Shown here: positions 28,736 to 39,331 of the stretch, piece after piece
Layout: every line of letters begins with the position of its first letter
How positions within the stretch are numbered: the stretch's first letter is position 1
Assembly: GCA_947495985.1 (NCBI GenBank)
Contig: CANMBD010000001.1
Location: forward strand, 992,001 to 1,056,000
Length of the DNA stretch: 64,000 nt
Source of the DNA: an uncultured Sphingomonadaceae bacterium
GTDB taxonomy: Bacteria; Pseudomonadota; Alphaproteobacteria; Sphingomonadales; Sphingomonadaceae
Direction of reading: 5' to 3'
Notes under the pieces: model-generated
The model's database searches: none
Told to the model about the DNA's origin: nothing
Seen by the model: only the letters and a program-made list of their open reading frames with translations
Translations under genes and position numbers: made by a program

Positions 28736-29548
28736 ATGCCCTCCCCTGAACGCCGCCAGATTACCGGCTTTTCCAATCCGACGATCAAGCGTCTTAAAAG
28801 CCTGCGCGAGAAGAAGCATCGCAAGCGCGAAGGCCATTTTTTAGCCGAAGGTTTGCGTATCCTGACCGAAGCGCTGGAGGCGGGCAAAACTCCGAAATTA
28901 CTGGTAGTTGTTGAGGATACAGACCTTCACCCGCTGGCGCAGAAAATCGAACAGGCCACTTTCGATGCTGGCGGCGAAGTGATTGAAACCAGCGAAGCAA
29001 TAATTGCTAAGCTGTCTGGCAAATCCAATCCGCAATCGATTATCGGCATTTACGAAGATCACCCTACCCCGCTGAGTGACCTTGATCGCGGCGATTCCGG
29101 TATATGGCTGGTCGCCCAGGCGCTGCGCGATCCCGGTAACCTGGGGACCATATTACGCACTGGTGATGCCGTCGGTGCTGGCGGATTGATACTGATTGAC
29201 GACTGTGTCGATCCCTTCTCGGTTGAAGCGGTGCGAGCCAGCATGGGTGCAATATTTACCCAGAAAATATTGCAGGCACCATGGGAGGAGTTTGTCGCAT
29301 GGCTGCGCGCCGGTGAAGGTCAGTTGGTCGGAACCAGCCTTAACACCGACAAAGACTATCAATCGGTCCATTATGAAACGCCTACCTTTCTGCTGATCGG
29401 CAATGAAGCTCAGGGTCTACCGGACGAATATGAAGGCACTTGCGATACGCTGGTAAAAATGCCGATGATGGGCAAGGCCGACAGCCTGAACGCCGCCGTT
29501 GCCAGCGCTGTCATGGCCTATGAAGTGCTTAACCAACGGCGAAAATAA
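28736..29548 (+). CDS. TrmH/SpoU family RNA 2'-O-methyltransferase
   Basis: The 270-residue enzyme has an N-terminal substrate-binding part (NPTIKRLKSLREKKHRKREG) and a SPOUT domain with the deep-knot motifs LRDPGNLGTILRTGDAVG, IGNEAQGLP and IPM-like KMPMMGKADSLNAAVASAVMAYE (split here by position). Such enzymes methylate ribose in rRNA or tRNA. The exact RNA target is not clear. It ends the chvI operon. Confidence 0.88.
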   Translation: MPSPERRQITGFSNPTIKRLKSLREKKHRKREGHFLAEGLRILTEALEAGKTPKLLVVVEDTDLHPLAQKIEQATFDAGGEVIETSEAIIAKLSGKSNPQSIIGIYEDHPTPLSDLDRGDSGIWLVAQALRDPGNLGTILRTGDAVGAGGLILIDDCVDPFSVEAVRASMGAIFTQKILQAPWEEFVAWLRAGEGQLVGTSLNTDKDYQSVHYETPTFLLIGNEAQGLPDEYEGTCDTLVKMPMMGKADSLNAAVASAVMAYEVLNQRRK

Positions 29549-29603
29549 TCCCTGTTCATCAATAGTGATCAATATGCTAATCTCAATTCGGGGAGAGAGA
29601 AGC

Positions 29604-30014
29604 ATGAAAAAAGCAATATTAATCACACCAGTTCTGTCACTATTGTTGGTGGCTTGTGGCGACAAAGCGCAGGACGCACCGGTAACCGAAGAAAAACTGT
29701 CCGAATATAAAGCCATCGGCACAGAGCCAGGTTGGGCCGTCGAAATCAAGGATGATGAGATCATCTATAGCTCCATGGAAGCGACCAATGATTTCACCCT
29801 ACCCGTGCAAAGGATGACGAAAACCGCAACGGGCTGGGAAGTTAAAGGCTTTAGCGATCAGCACAACATCACCCTCACCATAACATCTGACGAGGAATGC
29901 AGTGATGGCATGAGCGACCGCGTATATACAGATACAGTCAGAACAGCCGTCAGCGGCACCGGCTATCTGGACGGTTGCGGCGGCGAGATATTGTCCGGTC
30001 CGGAAAAACCATAA
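29604..30014 (+). CDS. Small lipoprotein of the COG3650 type
   Basis: The 136-residue product begins with a lipoprotein signal (LLLVAC, Cys18) and then the YKAIGTEPGWAVEI segment, which resembles the G-T-E-P-x-W motif of COG3650 outer-membrane lipoproteins. Two later Cys residues, in DEECSDGMSDR and LDGCGG, could form a disulfide. The GGGAGAGAG before the ATG at 29604 is a good ribosome-binding site; the open frame upstream belongs to shadow sequence. Function unknown. Confidence 0.8.
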   Translation: MKKAILITPVLSLLLVACGDKAQDAPVTEEKLSEYKAIGTEPGWAVEIKDDEIIYSSMEATNDFTLPVQRMTKTATGWEVKGFSDQHNITLTITSDEECSDGMSDRVYTDTVRTAVSGTGYLDGCGGEILSGPEKP

Positions 30015-30047
30015 GCTGGCCCGCAGACAGGACCTGCAGCGGCGTCG

Positions 30048-31439
30048 CTATTCTGCAGCTTCGTCTTTGACGTCCCGGTCGTCCTCGATGAGCGCGGCTT
30101 CCACATCGTTGGAATAACGCGGCAAGGCCTCGACCTCTGCCACCGGTTCAAGTTCCTTTTTTCCGGTCTCGATGTTGAGCTCCGCAAATTTCCGCCCTGT
30201 CGCCATGACGTTACGTTCAAAACTGCCGACAAATTTGTTGTAGTTGCCCACGGCGCTGCCAAGGCCCGACCCCATACGTTTAAGATGTTCGCCAGCCACC
30301 GCTAGCCGGTCATACATTTCCTTGCCCAACTGCCCGATCTGCTTGGCCTCGGCGGCCATTTTTTCCTGCCGCCATACGCCCGCCACGGTGCGCGCTATCG
30401 CCACCAGATTGGTGGGTGTCGCCAGCAATACCTTTTTCTCGAACGCATGGTCCCACAAATTTGGTTCGTGCTCCAATGCAGCGGACAGAAAATGCTCGCC
30501 GGGCACAAACATGATTACATAGTCGGGCGCATCTTCAAACTGGTCCCAATAGGCTTTTTTGGACAAGCCATCGATATGAGCTTTCATCGAATTGCAATGC
30601 CGCGCCATTGCAAAACTGCGCGCATCATCATCCTCAGCCTCAAACGCGTCCTGATAGTCATTGAGTGAAACCTTGGCATCGATGACCAATTTACGCCCGC
30701 CCGGTACACTGATCACCGCATCGGGGCGCAGACGTCCTTCGTCGGTGTCAATGCTCTGCTCTGTGACAAAATCAGTATGCTCCGACAGGCCGCAAGTTTC
30801 GAGGACATTTTTTAGCTGTTGCTCGCCCCAGCGTCCGCGCGACTTTGGCGCGTTGCGCAGGCTGTTAACAAGCCGTGCCGCCTCCTGCTGCACCCGGTCC
30901 TGTCCTTGGCGCACTTGCTCGATAGTTGCCGTTATTCCGGCATAGGATTCGGTCCGTTCCTTCTCGATTTTGCGGATACTTTCTTCATATGCAGAAAGCC
31001 GTTCATTAACCGGTTGGAGCAGCTTGGCAATTTTCTCGCCACCTTTTTCATTGGCTTGATCAAACCGCTGATCGGCGCGTTCCAGAAACTGGCGCTGTGC
31101 GGTTTCCAGCATTTTTGCGCCGACCTCGGAAAATTGGGCGGACAACGTTTCCTTTGCTTCAATCAACTGCTTGAGCTGCTTTTCATGGTTCCGTGCGTCA
31201 GCTTCCAGAGAAGCAAGAGATTGCCGCGCCTGATCGCGATCATCGCGAATGGTATCACGCTCGGATCGCGCGGTATCCCGCTCCGCCTGCACGCCGTCCA
31301 GCATGGACCTGAGCGACGTCGCTGTTTCTTCGGCAGCCCTTGAAGATGCTGCAGCCGCTCGACCACCCATAAACCAGCCTGCTACCAAGCCGGCAACAAG
31401 GGTAACAATAGCTATCAGAAGAGCAACAACAGCGTCCAA
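30048..31439 (-). CDS. rmuC: DNA recombination protein RmuC homolog
   Basis: The 463-residue protein has one N-terminal membrane helix, a long coiled coil (about residues 30-190) and the RmuC nuclease-like domain with GRWGEQQLKNVLE, VIDAKVSLNDYQ, FVPGEHFLSAAL and LLATPTNLVAIARTV. RmuC limits DNA inversions and rearrangements. It is convergent with the lipoprotein gene with 33 bases between. Confidence 0.93.
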   Translation of the reverse strand: MDAVVALLIAIVTLVAGLVAGWFMGGRAAAASSRAAEETATSLRSMLDGVQAERDTARSERDTIRDDRDQARQSLASLEADARNHEKQLKQLIEAKETLSAQFSEVGAKMLETAQRQFLERADQRFDQANEKGGEKIAKLLQPVNERLSAYEESIRKIEKERTESYAGITATIEQVRQGQDRVQQEAARLVNSLRNAPKSRGRWGEQQLKNVLETCGLSEHTDFVTEQSIDTDEGRLRPDAVISVPGGRKLVIDAKVSLNDYQDAFEAEDDDARSFAMARHCNSMKAHIDGLSKKAYWDQFEDAPDYVIMFVPGEHFLSAALEHEPNLWDHAFEKKVLLATPTNLVAIARTVAGVWRQEKMAAEAKQIGQLGKEMYDRLAVAGEHLKRMGSGLGSAVGNYNKFVGSFERNVMATGRKFAELNIETGKKELEPVAEVEALPRYSNDVEAALIEDDRDVKDEAAE

Positions 31440-31544
31440 AACAAGCCCTTTCAGTTGGAACGAAAGGAGAACTTAGACTGTGAGAAGCTTACATGCAACA
31501 AGGCTTTTATCCTGAACTGATTTCAGGATGGCTGAACAACCGAG

Positions 31545-32102
31545 CTAAGCCGCTTCCTTGCGAAGCTTGGCCAGTTTTTTGAGTACCATCTGGCGTTTCA
31601 GACGGGACAGATGGTCGATGAACAATATGCCCTCAAGATGATCCATCTCATGCTGCAAACAGGTGGCTAGTAGGCCATCCATCTGTTCTTCATATTGTTT
31701 TCCGGTTTCGTCTTGCCAACGTGCAGTTATGGTCGCAGGCCTCTCAACGTCGGCATATTGTTCAGGCACCGAAAGGCAGCCTTCACTATAGACATTCAAA
31801 TCCTCTGAAGGATTGAGAATCTCAGGGTTGATGAACACTTTGGGATCGCGAACAACTTCATGCTCGTGATCGCAATGCTCACCATGTTCATGGTCATGTT
31901 CCACAGGCTCTTGTAGATCGATGACCAATATCCGCTTGGGAACACCCACCTGAATAGCGGCAAGGCCAATGCCCGGCGCGTCGTACATGGTTTCAAACAT
32001 GTCGGCGATCAACGTTTTCAGCTCGTCATCAAACACGGTAACCGGCTCTGAAACGGTTTTCAGACGCGGGTCGGGAACTTCAAGAATAGGTAATATGGCC
32101 AT
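31545..32102 (-). CDS. def: Peptide deformylase with a histidine-rich insertion
   Basis: Def removes the formyl group from nascent N-terminal Met, using Fe or Zn held by Cys109 in EGCLS and His151/His155 in HEMDH. The Gln motif GIGLAAIQ is at residues 44-51. Between beta strands, residues 67-82 form an Asp/Glu/His-rich insert with six His and one Cys in 13 positions, not part of the standard fold. The 185-residue length is slightly above the usual 165-175. fmt, its functional partner, is 870 bases away on the other strand. Confidence 0.95.
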   Translation of the reverse strand: MAILPILEVPDPRLKTVSEPVTVFDDELKTLIADMFETMYDAPGIGLAAIQVGVPKRILVIDLQEPVEHDHEHGEHCDHEHEVVRDPKVFINPEILNPSEDLNVYSEGCLSVPEQYADVERPATITARWQDETGKQYEEQMDGLLATCLQHEMDHLEGILFIDHLSRLKRQMVLKKLAKLRKEAA

Positions 32103-32153
32103 GCGCGAAATTTAGGGATTCTACCGGGATTCGTCAAGGACTGGTGACCATGT

Positions 32154-32756
32154 TCAATCACTACTAATGGGTCTGCGCGAACGCAGCGCCTGCGCCAATG
32201 TCCCTTCATCAAGATAGTCAAGTTCGCCGCCCACCGGTATGCCATGGGACAACTGGCTGAGACGCAATGGATAATTTTCGAGCCGCTCGGCAATATAATG
32301 GGCGGTGGTTTGCCCCTCCAATGTCGCATTCATGGCCAGAACGACCTCGTCAATGCCGCCCTGCTCCACGCGTGTGATCAGCTTGTCGATGGCAATATCT
32401 TCGGGCCGCACGCCGTCCAGTGCCGACAGCCGCCCACCCAATACGTGAAATTTGCCGGGAAACAGCCGCGATTTGTCCAGCGCCCATAGATCAGACACTT
32501 CCTCTACCACACATAGTGATTTCGGATCGCGCCGCGGATCGCTGCAAATCTGGCAGGGGTCCTGTGTATCCACATTGCCGCAAATGGTGCAGGTGACGAG
32601 ATTGGCATCGACCTTTTCCATCGCTGCCAATATCGGTTTCATGGTTGTTTCGGGACGCTTCAGCAGATGAAGCACCGCACGCCGCGCCGAGCGCGGACCC
32701 AAGCCCGGAAGTTTGGACAGAGCCTGAACCAGATTTTCGATTTCCTGCGATCCCAT
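32154..32756 (-). CDS. recR: Recombination protein RecR
   Basis: The 200-residue protein acts with RecO and RecF to load RecA at gaps. It has an N-terminal helix-hairpin-helix ([14 protein letters not shown]), a Cys4 zinc finger ([16 protein letters not shown]) and a Toprim domain with [10 protein letters not shown] and [14 protein letters not shown]. The Met at 32756 gives the family N-terminus. Confidence 0.96.
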   Translation of the reverse strand: MGSQEIENLVQALSKLPGLGPRSARRAVLHLLKRPETTMKPILAAMEKVDANLVTCTICGNVDTQDPCQICSDPRRDPKSLCVVEEVSDLWALDKSRLFPGKFHVLGGRLSALDGVRPEDIAIDKLITRVEQGGIDEVVLAMNATLEGQTTAHYIAERLENYPLRLSQLSHGIPVGGELDYLDEGTLAQALRSRRPISSD

Positions 32757-32975
32757 GATTTGACCTTTAGGGCCATGATGTGCGCGCTGCCAATATAAAA
32801 TCATGCTGTCCTACACGGACGAGTTTGGTTAGGGAGACAGCATGACTCACAAACACGTTAAATTCGCGACATTCAAAGCGTTACGAAACGAATCCGCATT
32901 GTCATCCCCACTGGATGAACGGGGTGAGAATTGTGTGAACTTTGCTGCTGGCTCCCTGCTACGGCAGGGGCGATC

Positions 32976-33905
32976 ATGACCGTTGAGACGCCTACAAAGC
33001 TGCGCCTTGCCTTCATGGGGACACCAGATTTTGCGGTACCGGCCCTGCGCGCCTTACATGCGGCGGGATACGAGATTGCTGCCGTCTATTCACAGCCACC
33101 GCGCCGCGCCGGGCGGGGAAAGAAACTAACCCCATCACCCGTGCAAAAAGTCGCCGAGGAATTGGGACTGGAGGTCCGCGTGCCAGTTTCCTTGAAGAGC
33201 GAGGAAGCCCAAGCGGAATTTGCCGCGCTTTATCTCGATGCCGCTGTTGTGGCAGCTTATGGCTTGATCTTTCCGCAAGCGATATTGGATGCACCCAAAA
33301 TGGGGTGCCTGAATATTCACGGCTCGCTGTTACCGCGCTGGCGCGGTGCCGCTCCGGTACAACGGGCGATACTGGCAGGCGACCAGGAAACCGGCATAAC
33401 GATCATGCAGATGGAAGCGGGTTTGGACACCGGACCAATGCTGCTCAAATGCAGCACACCCATTGCCGAAAAAACCGCAGGCGAGTTGACCGAAGAGCTA
33501 GCGCAAACCGGTGCTGATCTGATGGTGCAATATCTCGCTTCGCCGGAAGATTATCCCCCAGAGATCCAAGATGATGCACTGGCAACCTATGCAAAGAAGA
33601 TCACCAAGGAAGAAGCCCGTGTGAACTTTGGACAGTCCGCTGCAGCGGTGTTGCATCAGATCCGTGCATACAACCCCGCGCCGGGCGCATTTTTTGAATT
33701 CGGCGGCGACCGTTATCGCATCCATGCTGCAGAGGTTACGCAAGCTTCTGGTTCAGCGGGCACCGTGTTGGATGATGATATGACAATCGCCTGCAGCGAC
33801 GGGGCGGTCAAACCAACACTCATTCAAAAAGCAGGCCGTCCGAAACTGACACTTGCGGAGTTTTTGAACGGCACCCAAATCCCCGTGGGCACATCGCTGC
33901 AATGA
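32976..33905 (+). CDS. fmt: Methionyl-tRNA formyltransferase
   Basis: Fmt formylates initiator Met-tRNA. The 309-residue enzyme has [18 protein letters not shown] at the start, [20 protein letters not shown] with the catalytic Asn-His, and a C-terminal OB-like tRNA-binding domain. The Met at 32976 was chosen over one 15 codons upstream, which adds an unmatched leader. truA follows with a four-base overlap. Confidence 0.97.
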   Translation: MTVETPTKLRLAFMGTPDFAVPALRALHAAGYEIAAVYSQPPRRAGRGKKLTPSPVQKVAEELGLEVRVPVSLKSEEAQAEFAALYLDAAVVAAYGLIFPQAILDAPKMGCLNIHGSLLPRWRGAAPVQRAILAGDQETGITIMQMEAGLDTGPMLLKCSTPIAEKTAGELTEELAQTGADLMVQYLASPEDYPPEIQDDALATYAKKITKEEARVNFGQSAAAVLHQIRAYNPAPGAFFEFGGDRYRIHAAEVTQASGSAGTVLDDDMTIACSDGAVKPTLIQKAGRPKLTLAEFLNGTQIPVGTSLQ

Positions 33906-34669
33906 CCCGTTTCGCGATCACTCTGGAATATGATGGCCGCCCCTTCATGGGTTGGCAACATCAGGATCACGGCCCCAGTGTCCAGCAAGCCGTTGAAAAT
34001 GCTATTAAAACTATCACCCAACAGGATGTTCGTGTGTTTGCCGCCGGGCGAACCGATGCCGGTGTGCACGCGCTTGGCATGCGCGCCCATTTTGATCTGG
34101 AGACAAGGTTGACGCCGTTCCGGTTGATGGAAGGATTGAATGCCGGGCTCCGTCCCCATCCTGTCGCGGTGCTCGCCTGCGACATTGTTGATGATGACTG
34201 GCATGCCCGATTTAACTGCATCGGGCGACGCTATGTCTACAAGATCACCAACCGCCGCGCGCCGCTGACACTGGACAAGGGGCAGAGCTGGCAGGTCGCC
34301 AGACCGCTGGATGCCGAGGTGATGCATGATGCCGCCCAGCTGCTGGTCGGACAGCATGATTTCACGACATTTCGCTCCACCCAATGTCAGGCGCAGAGCC
34401 CAGTGAAGACGTTGGACAGCATTTCGGTCACGCGCTTTGGTGAAGAGATTGAGGTGGAGGTCGCAGCGCGATCTTTCCTGCATCATCAGGTGCGCTCGAT
34501 GGTGGGTTGTCTGAAACTGGTTGGCGACGGCAAATGGACGCGTAATGATTTGCGCAAGGCGCTGGAAGCCAAGGACCGCGACGCACTGGGGTTTAACGCG
34601 CCGCCGGACGGGCTCTATTTTGTCGATGCGATCTATCCGAAGACGGAAGAGCGGTCAGAGACCGAATAG
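33902..34669 (+). CDS. truA: tRNA pseudouridine(38-40) synthase TruA
   Basis: The 255-residue enzyme makes pseudouridine in the tRNA anticodon arm. The catalytic Asp is in [25 protein letters not shown] at the start and [13 protein letters not shown] later are typical. The ATG overlaps the fmt stop. Its 3' end overlaps the asnB-like gene by 15 bases on the opposite strand. Confidence 0.97.
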   Translation: MTRFAITLEYDGRPFMGWQHQDHGPSVQQAVENAIKTITQQDVRVFAAGRTDAGVHALGMRAHFDLETRLTPFRLMEGLNAGLRPHPVAVLACDIVDDDWHARFNCIGRRYVYKITNRRAPLTLDKGQSWQVARPLDAEVMHDAAQLLVGQHDFTTFRSTQCQAQSPVKTLDSISVTRFGEEIEVEVAARSFLHHQVRSMVGCLKLVGDGKWTRNDLRKALEAKDRDALGFNAPPDGLYFVDAIYPKTEERSETE

Positions 34670-36550
34670 GCGCTGGAGCGATTTGTCGAGCATCAGCAAT
34701 TGCCAGAGCAAACGGCTATTGTCAGATTTACCTGCGATGTGATCGTCAGCGACTTTGTGCAGGGCTTGCTCATCAAACCAGCCCATCCGCGCCAATGCGC
34801 CAGCGCCCGAAATATTCCGTGCTTCATCAGCCAGTGGCCCGCGAAACCACACGGCAATCGGCGTCACAAAGCCCATTTTCGGGCGATAGAGAATATCTTG
34901 CGGCAAATAGCGTTCCATCGACTTTTTCAGCAGATATTTGCCGGTCCCGCGACGCACCCGCAAATTGGTCGGCAGCTTGGCGGCGAACTCCATCAGCCTG
35001 TAATCCAGCAAAGGCTCTCGCGCCTCAAGGCTCACCGCCATGCTGGTCCGGTCGACCTTGGTCAGGATATCGCCGGGCAGCCACATTTTCATATCGGCAT
35101 ATTGCGCCTGATCCAGACCATTGCGCGCTGGCGCATTCTCCATCAGGTCAATCATCCGGGCCTCGCCCTGATAACCACCCAACTGCTTGGACATCGCATC
35201 GGAATAGATTGCATGACGGCCCGCTGGCGTCGTCACTCCAACCGCTTCGGCGTAACCTTCCGGTCCGGAGCGTGCGAGCGACAGCAAGGTGGATTTCGCA
35301 CGAAACGGTCGCGGCGCCCAATCCGCCTTGGGATAGACCTTCCCGAGCCAGCCCAAAGCCGGACCGCGAAGAGACTGAGGGATCAAGCCCCTCACCCGTT
35401 CTTCGGCATGGTGAAACACATGACGGCGATAACCGGCCAGCGCTTCATCCGCGCCGTCACCCGACAATGCGACGGTCACATTCTCCCGGGCCAGCTCGGC
35501 TACACGATAGGTCGGCAAAGCAGAGCCATCGGCAAAAGGTTCATCAAAATGGTCTGCCAGCCTATCGATCAGGCCGAAATCATCGGCCGCCACGGTCCGC
35601 GCTCGGTGATCGGTTTTGAACCGTTCCGCCACCCGTTCGGCGTAGCTTGTCTCGTCGAGCGATGCCTGATCAAAGCCGATCGAGCAGGTTTTAACCGGCT
35701 GTCGGCTCTTCTCCGACATCAATGCAACGACTGCGCTGCTATCCACACCGCCGGACAGGAAAGCCCCCAAGGGCACGTCAGCAATCATCCGGGAGCCGAC
35801 CGCATCTTTCATCAGCGCGATCAGCTCTTCTTCGAGCTCTGCCGCCGAGGCCTTACTGCGCTGGCTGAAATCCATATCCCAATATTGGATTGGTGCCGGT
35901 TCCGGCTTGCCTTGTTCGAGGAGCAGGTAGTGACCCGCTGGCAGCTTCCTTACGCCCTTCAACAGCGACCGGTGATCCGGCACATATCCGAACGCGAGAT
36001 AGTCATCGACAGCGCGCATTTCCGGCTCCCGCCGCAACAACGGGTTGGCGAGCAAAGCCTTCAATTCCGACCCGAACAAGATGCTGCCATCCGAAACTGG
36101 CGCATAGAAAAGCGGCTTCACGCCAAGCCGGTCCCGCGCCAGAAAAAGCTGCTTGGTCCGCTGGTCAAATATCGCAAAGGCGAACATGCCATTGAGCCGC
36201 TTCAGGCAATCGACGCCCCATTGCCGCCAGGCATAAAGAATGACCTCGGTATCGCTGCTGGTGGTGAAATGAAGGCCGAGCGATTCGAGTTCGACCCGGA
36301 CGTCCTGAAAATTGTATATCTCGCCATTAAAGCTGATCACCTGCGCTTCATCGGCGGTCATCATCGGCTGCGCCCCGCCTTCCAGATCGATGATCGAGAG
36401 GCGGCGATGCCCCAGACCGACGCCGGGCGCGGTCCATATCCCGGAACCATCAGGCCCGCGATGGGTCAGACTGTCGGTCATCTTGCGCAAGCGAACGGGG
36501 TCAACCGGCTTGGCCGTCTCCAGATGAAATATTCCCGCAATGCCGCACAT
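34655..36550 (-). CDS. Asparagine-synthetase-like amidotransferase of the XrtA locus
   Basis: The 631-residue protein has an N-terminal glutaminase domain with catalytic Cys2 in MCGIAGIFH, and a C-terminal ATP pyrophosphatase domain with [16 protein letters not shown]. It resembles AsnB and the exosortase A system amidotransferase 1 family (TIGR03108). In EPS loci it probably adds ammonia from glutamine to a sugar or other acid. Cys2 requires the Met at 36550. It is last in the reverse cluster. Confidence 0.93.
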   Translation of the reverse strand: MCGIAGIFHLETAKPVDPVRLRKMTDSLTHRGPDGSGIWTAPGVGLGHRRLSIIDLEGGAQPMMTADEAQVISFNGEIYNFQDVRVELESLGLHFTTSSDTEVILYAWRQWGVDCLKRLNGMFAFAIFDQRTKQLFLARDRLGVKPLFYAPVSDGSILFGSELKALLANPLLRREPEMRAVDDYLAFGYVPDHRSLLKGVRKLPAGHYLLLEQGKPEPAPIQYWDMDFSQRSKASAAELEEELIALMKDAVGSRMIADVPLGAFLSGGVDSSAVVALMSEKSRQPVKTCSIGFDQASLDETSYAERVAERFKTDHRARTVAADDFGLIDRLADHFDEPFADGSALPTYRVAELARENVTVALSGDGADEALAGYRRHVFHHAEERVRGLIPQSLRGPALGWLGKVYPKADWAPRPFRAKSTLLSLARSGPEGYAEAVGVTTPAGRHAIYSDAMSKQLGGYQGEARMIDLMENAPARNGLDQAQYADMKMWLPGDILTKVDRTSMAVSLEAREPLLDYRLMEFAAKLPTNLRVRRGTGKYLLKKSMERYLPQDILYRPKMGFVTPIAVWFRGPLADEARNISGAGALARMGWFDEQALHKVADDHIAGKSDNSRLLWQLLMLDKSLQRLFGL

Positions 36551-36560
36551 GATGTGCGCC

Positions 36561-38111
36561 CTAGCGCAGACCTGCCATTTCGTCAGCCAATTTATCGAGG
36601 GGACCCAGCGCCTTGCGGAAATCATCCATGGCCGCCGCTGGTCCAGCCTCGTCGATTTTTTCAGCCGATATCAAGACCGCGACTGCCTGCTGGTTCCCGC
36701 CGAGCAGTTTCGTTTTCAACGTTTCAAGCTTCACCGCCGATCCGCTGCCGGTCAGAATGCTTCCGACGCGATAGAAGGATTGCACATCTCGCACCACTGG
36801 GCCGGGCGCTGTTATCTGTATCGCCTTGCCGGATGCAGGTGCAGGCAGGTTTCGGCTCCATGACCATTGTGTTCGCGGATCAAAAGCGCCCTGCCCATAG
36901 CCAACAATCTCGCGACCATCTTCCTGCCGGTCATATACGGCAATGGCGAGGTCAACCTCTGTACCACTGGAGACATGGCGATAGCGACCGAGCAACTGAT
37001 GATCAGCACCATCAAATCGTGGCTGCCAGTCAAATTGCGGGCGATAGTCAATGCGTTCCCAGCCCTTGACTTTTGGCAGGGCAATCTTGTCGGGCACCGG
37101 AGAGCTTTGCGCGGCCAGTGCCGATGTCCATAGAACCGGCGCGGCAATAATGACTGCCATTGCAATCATCGCGGCTTTGGGTGTCAGGCGCGATGAGTTA
37201 GGGAAGGTTTGCTCAATCGCGTTGCCGTCAATCATCGGCTCATCCAGCTTGCGATCAAAAAACGGCCACCCGATGGCCATCACCAATGCCAGAACAAACG
37301 CAAAGAAAAACCAGCCGTAGAAAATATGGTCAAAGCCAGTGGCAAAATCAGTAGTCGTGTGGTGCGCAATATAGATAGTCCCAAAGGCGCGTATCCCGTT
37401 GGCGACAATCGGTACGGCCACAGCAGCAATCATGAACAATGTTCGCCGCTGCCAGCTTTGGAAACAGAGGTTGGTAACCAATGCGCCATAGGCAATCATC
37501 GCAATCAGGAATTTGACCCCGGAACAGGCTTCGGCAACTTCAAAATAACCCGTTGGCGTCGAGATAAAGACACCGTCGATAAAGGCAGGAATATCGGCCC
37601 AACCAAGAAAAACCATCGACATTTTCGCTGTGATGGTTTGCAGAAACGGGACAAATTCCTCGCCAAAAGGCACAAGGAAAAAGCTGTAACACAATGGAAA
37701 GATAAGGCCGCGCATAACCTTTGGACCAAGCAATGTGATGACTGCACCTTGCAACATCATTACCAGTCCTAGCTGGCGGGCGAAGGAAACACCCGCTGCT
37801 TCACCCAACAACCAACCGGCGGCAGCAGCGGCCATCCAAAGCAACCCGGGCGTCCAGATTGCCGGCGTGATTTTCGACAATTCCTCCAAGCGCTGCTGCA
37901 CCAGCCAGACGATGATCGGGACTATCAGCAGACAGTGATTATAGGTTGAAACATTCCACCAGGCATCCAGCATCGCCAGACCGTCCTGCCAGAACAGGAC
38001 CGATATCGCAGCGACTGCAAAACCCAGCAGTCGCAGATGCTTTGACCAGAGGGTTGCGGCAAGAACGCTCGCTGGTGCGTCCATGGACCGTTCAATAGCT
38101 GCGCTGCTCAT
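36561..38111 (-). CDS. xrtA: Exosortase A with C-terminal EpsI domain
   Basis: XrtA is a membrane transpeptidase that cleaves PEP-CTERM proteins and hands them to the envelope. The 516-residue chain has about eight helices in its first 300 residues. The catalytic Cys196 is in EACSGVKFLIA, Arg241 in NGIRAFGTIYIAHH, and His250 follows. The last 170 residues form a periplasmic EpsI-type domain. It overlaps the glycosyltransferase by four bases. No PEP-CTERM target is in the window. Confidence 0.95.
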   Translation of the reverse strand: MSSAAIERSMDAPASVLAATLWSKHLRLLGFAVAAISVLFWQDGLAMLDAWWNVSTYNHCLLIVPIIVWLVQQRLEELSKITPAIWTPGLLWMAAAAAGWLLGEAAGVSFARQLGLVMMLQGAVITLLGPKVMRGLIFPLCYSFFLVPFGEEFVPFLQTITAKMSMVFLGWADIPAFIDGVFISTPTGYFEVAEACSGVKFLIAMIAYGALVTNLCFQSWQRRTLFMIAAVAVPIVANGIRAFGTIYIAHHTTTDFATGFDHIFYGWFFFAFVLALVMAIGWPFFDRKLDEPMIDGNAIEQTFPNSSRLTPKAAMIAMAVIIAAPVLWTSALAAQSSPVPDKIALPKVKGWERIDYRPQFDWQPRFDGADHQLLGRYRHVSSGTEVDLAIAVYDRQEDGREIVGYGQGAFDPRTQWSWSRNLPAPASGKAIQITAPGPVVRDVQSFYRVGSILTGSGSAVKLETLKTKLLGGNQQAVAVLISAEKIDEAGPAAAMDDFRKALGPLDKLADEMAGLR

Positions 38112-39331
38112 TCCGCAGCCTCGGCCATAATATCTTCATCAAAACCACACAGCGCGGCGATATCAGCGAGCTGCGTTTTCCAGCTGTAGTTTGAATGGAT
38201 CAAAGCGCAGGCTCCCTCACCCAGCGCTTGAGCCTTTTCGGGATTTAACAACAGATCACACACCAGCATTGCCTCATGCTGCACGTCATCAGCGACACAA
38301 AAATGCTTGCCGTTTATAGCTTCAATACCCTGCGCGGCGGCGGCTGAAGCGACAACCGGTTTGCCCATGGCCATGGCCTCAAGCACCTTGTTCTGAATTC
38401 CTCGAGCAATACGTAAGGGTGCGACGACGATATCAGCTGCTTTCAACCAGCTGCGAATATCATCAACACTGCCCATCACCATCGTTTTATTTGATCCATC
38501 CAGCCTGATAACGTCGGCCGTCGGCGCGCGTCCAACAATCGCAAATTGTGCATCAGGATGCTGGTTCAAAATTTCTGGCATTGCCTCTTTTGCAAAACTG
38601 ACAACAGCTTCAACATTCGGACGATAATCCATCTGTCCGGTAAAGATGATCAGCGGCCCTTCATGAGGAAGATCGACCGCGCCCACTTTCGCCGGGTCAT
38701 AGAAATCAAGATCAATCCCGTTGCCGACCGCCTTCACTTTCTGATCATCAAGCCCCGAACGTTGACGGAACAATTCCGCTTCAGCATCGCTCACAAAAAT
38801 CGAATGGTCGGCAAAGGTCGCAACCCGCTTTTCAAATGCCTTTAGCAGCCTGCCTTCGCGCCGGTTGATCCATGCCATCGGACCAGAGCCCTCATCCGCA
38901 TAGCTTTCAAACTTGGCGCTATCTACGTCTGCGAAATCCATTATCACCCGACCGGTAAAATCGGCTGGAACAAATTGCGCCATCTGTCCCGAAAACACGA
39001 AAATGCAATCAATCGACCGAGTCTTAAGCGTGTCCCGAACATAGCTGCGAATTTCAGCACTCTTAAAGGACATCAGCGAAACCGGTTTTCCGGAAACAAG
39101 CGCCTCAATCCCGGCCTGCCAGTTGGGTTTGTTCCGCCTGGCAATTTTCGATGATGCCAGGAGTGTTCTGATATCGCTATCTTCGTTGGCCTCCGCTTCG
39201 TCATCGGCAAAGCACGCCAAATGTACCGGACGATATTCCATCAGCTTGCGCAAAATGTGATGCGCACGAATTTTGTCTCCACGGTTCGGTGGCCAGGGCA
39301 CACGATGGGTCAGGAACAATATCTCGCCCAT
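38108..39331 (-). CDS. Exosortase A system glycosyltransferase (Stp1-like)
   Basis: The 407-residue protein is a GT-B fold glycosyltransferase with N-terminal MGEILFLTHRVPWPPNRGDK, typical of the TIGR03087 family of XrtA loci, and donor-side VVAPLRIARGIQNKVLEAMAMGKPV. It probably adds a sugar to the repeat unit. The Met at 39331 overlaps the FemAB-like stop and gives the family start. Confidence 0.93.
   Translation of the reverse strand: MGEILFLTHRVPWPPNRGDKIRAHHILRKLMEYRPVHLACFADDEAEANEDSDIRTLLASSKIARRNKPNWQAGIEALVSGKPVSLMSFKSAEIRSYVRDTLKTRSIDCIFVFSGQMAQFVPADFTGRVIMDFADVDSAKFESYADEGSGPMAWINRREGRLLKAFEKRVATFADHSIFVSDAEAELFRQRSGLDDQKVKAVGNGIDLDFYDPAKVGAVDLPHEGPLIIFTGQMDYRPNVEAVVSFAKEAMPEILNQHPDAQFAIVGRAPTADVIRLDGSNKTMVMGSVDDIRSWLKAADIVVAPLRIARGIQNKVLEAMAMGKPVVASAAAAQGIEAINGKHFCVADDVQHEAMLVCDLLLNPEKAQALGEGACALIHSNYSWKTQLADIAALCGFDEDIMAEAAE

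Noticed and set aside
34700-37069. A 789-codon open frame antisense to the amidotransferase and exosortase genes
   Set aside because: It covers two well-supported genes, has no recognisable domain, and its His/Arg/Pro-rich composition is typical of an antisense shadow.
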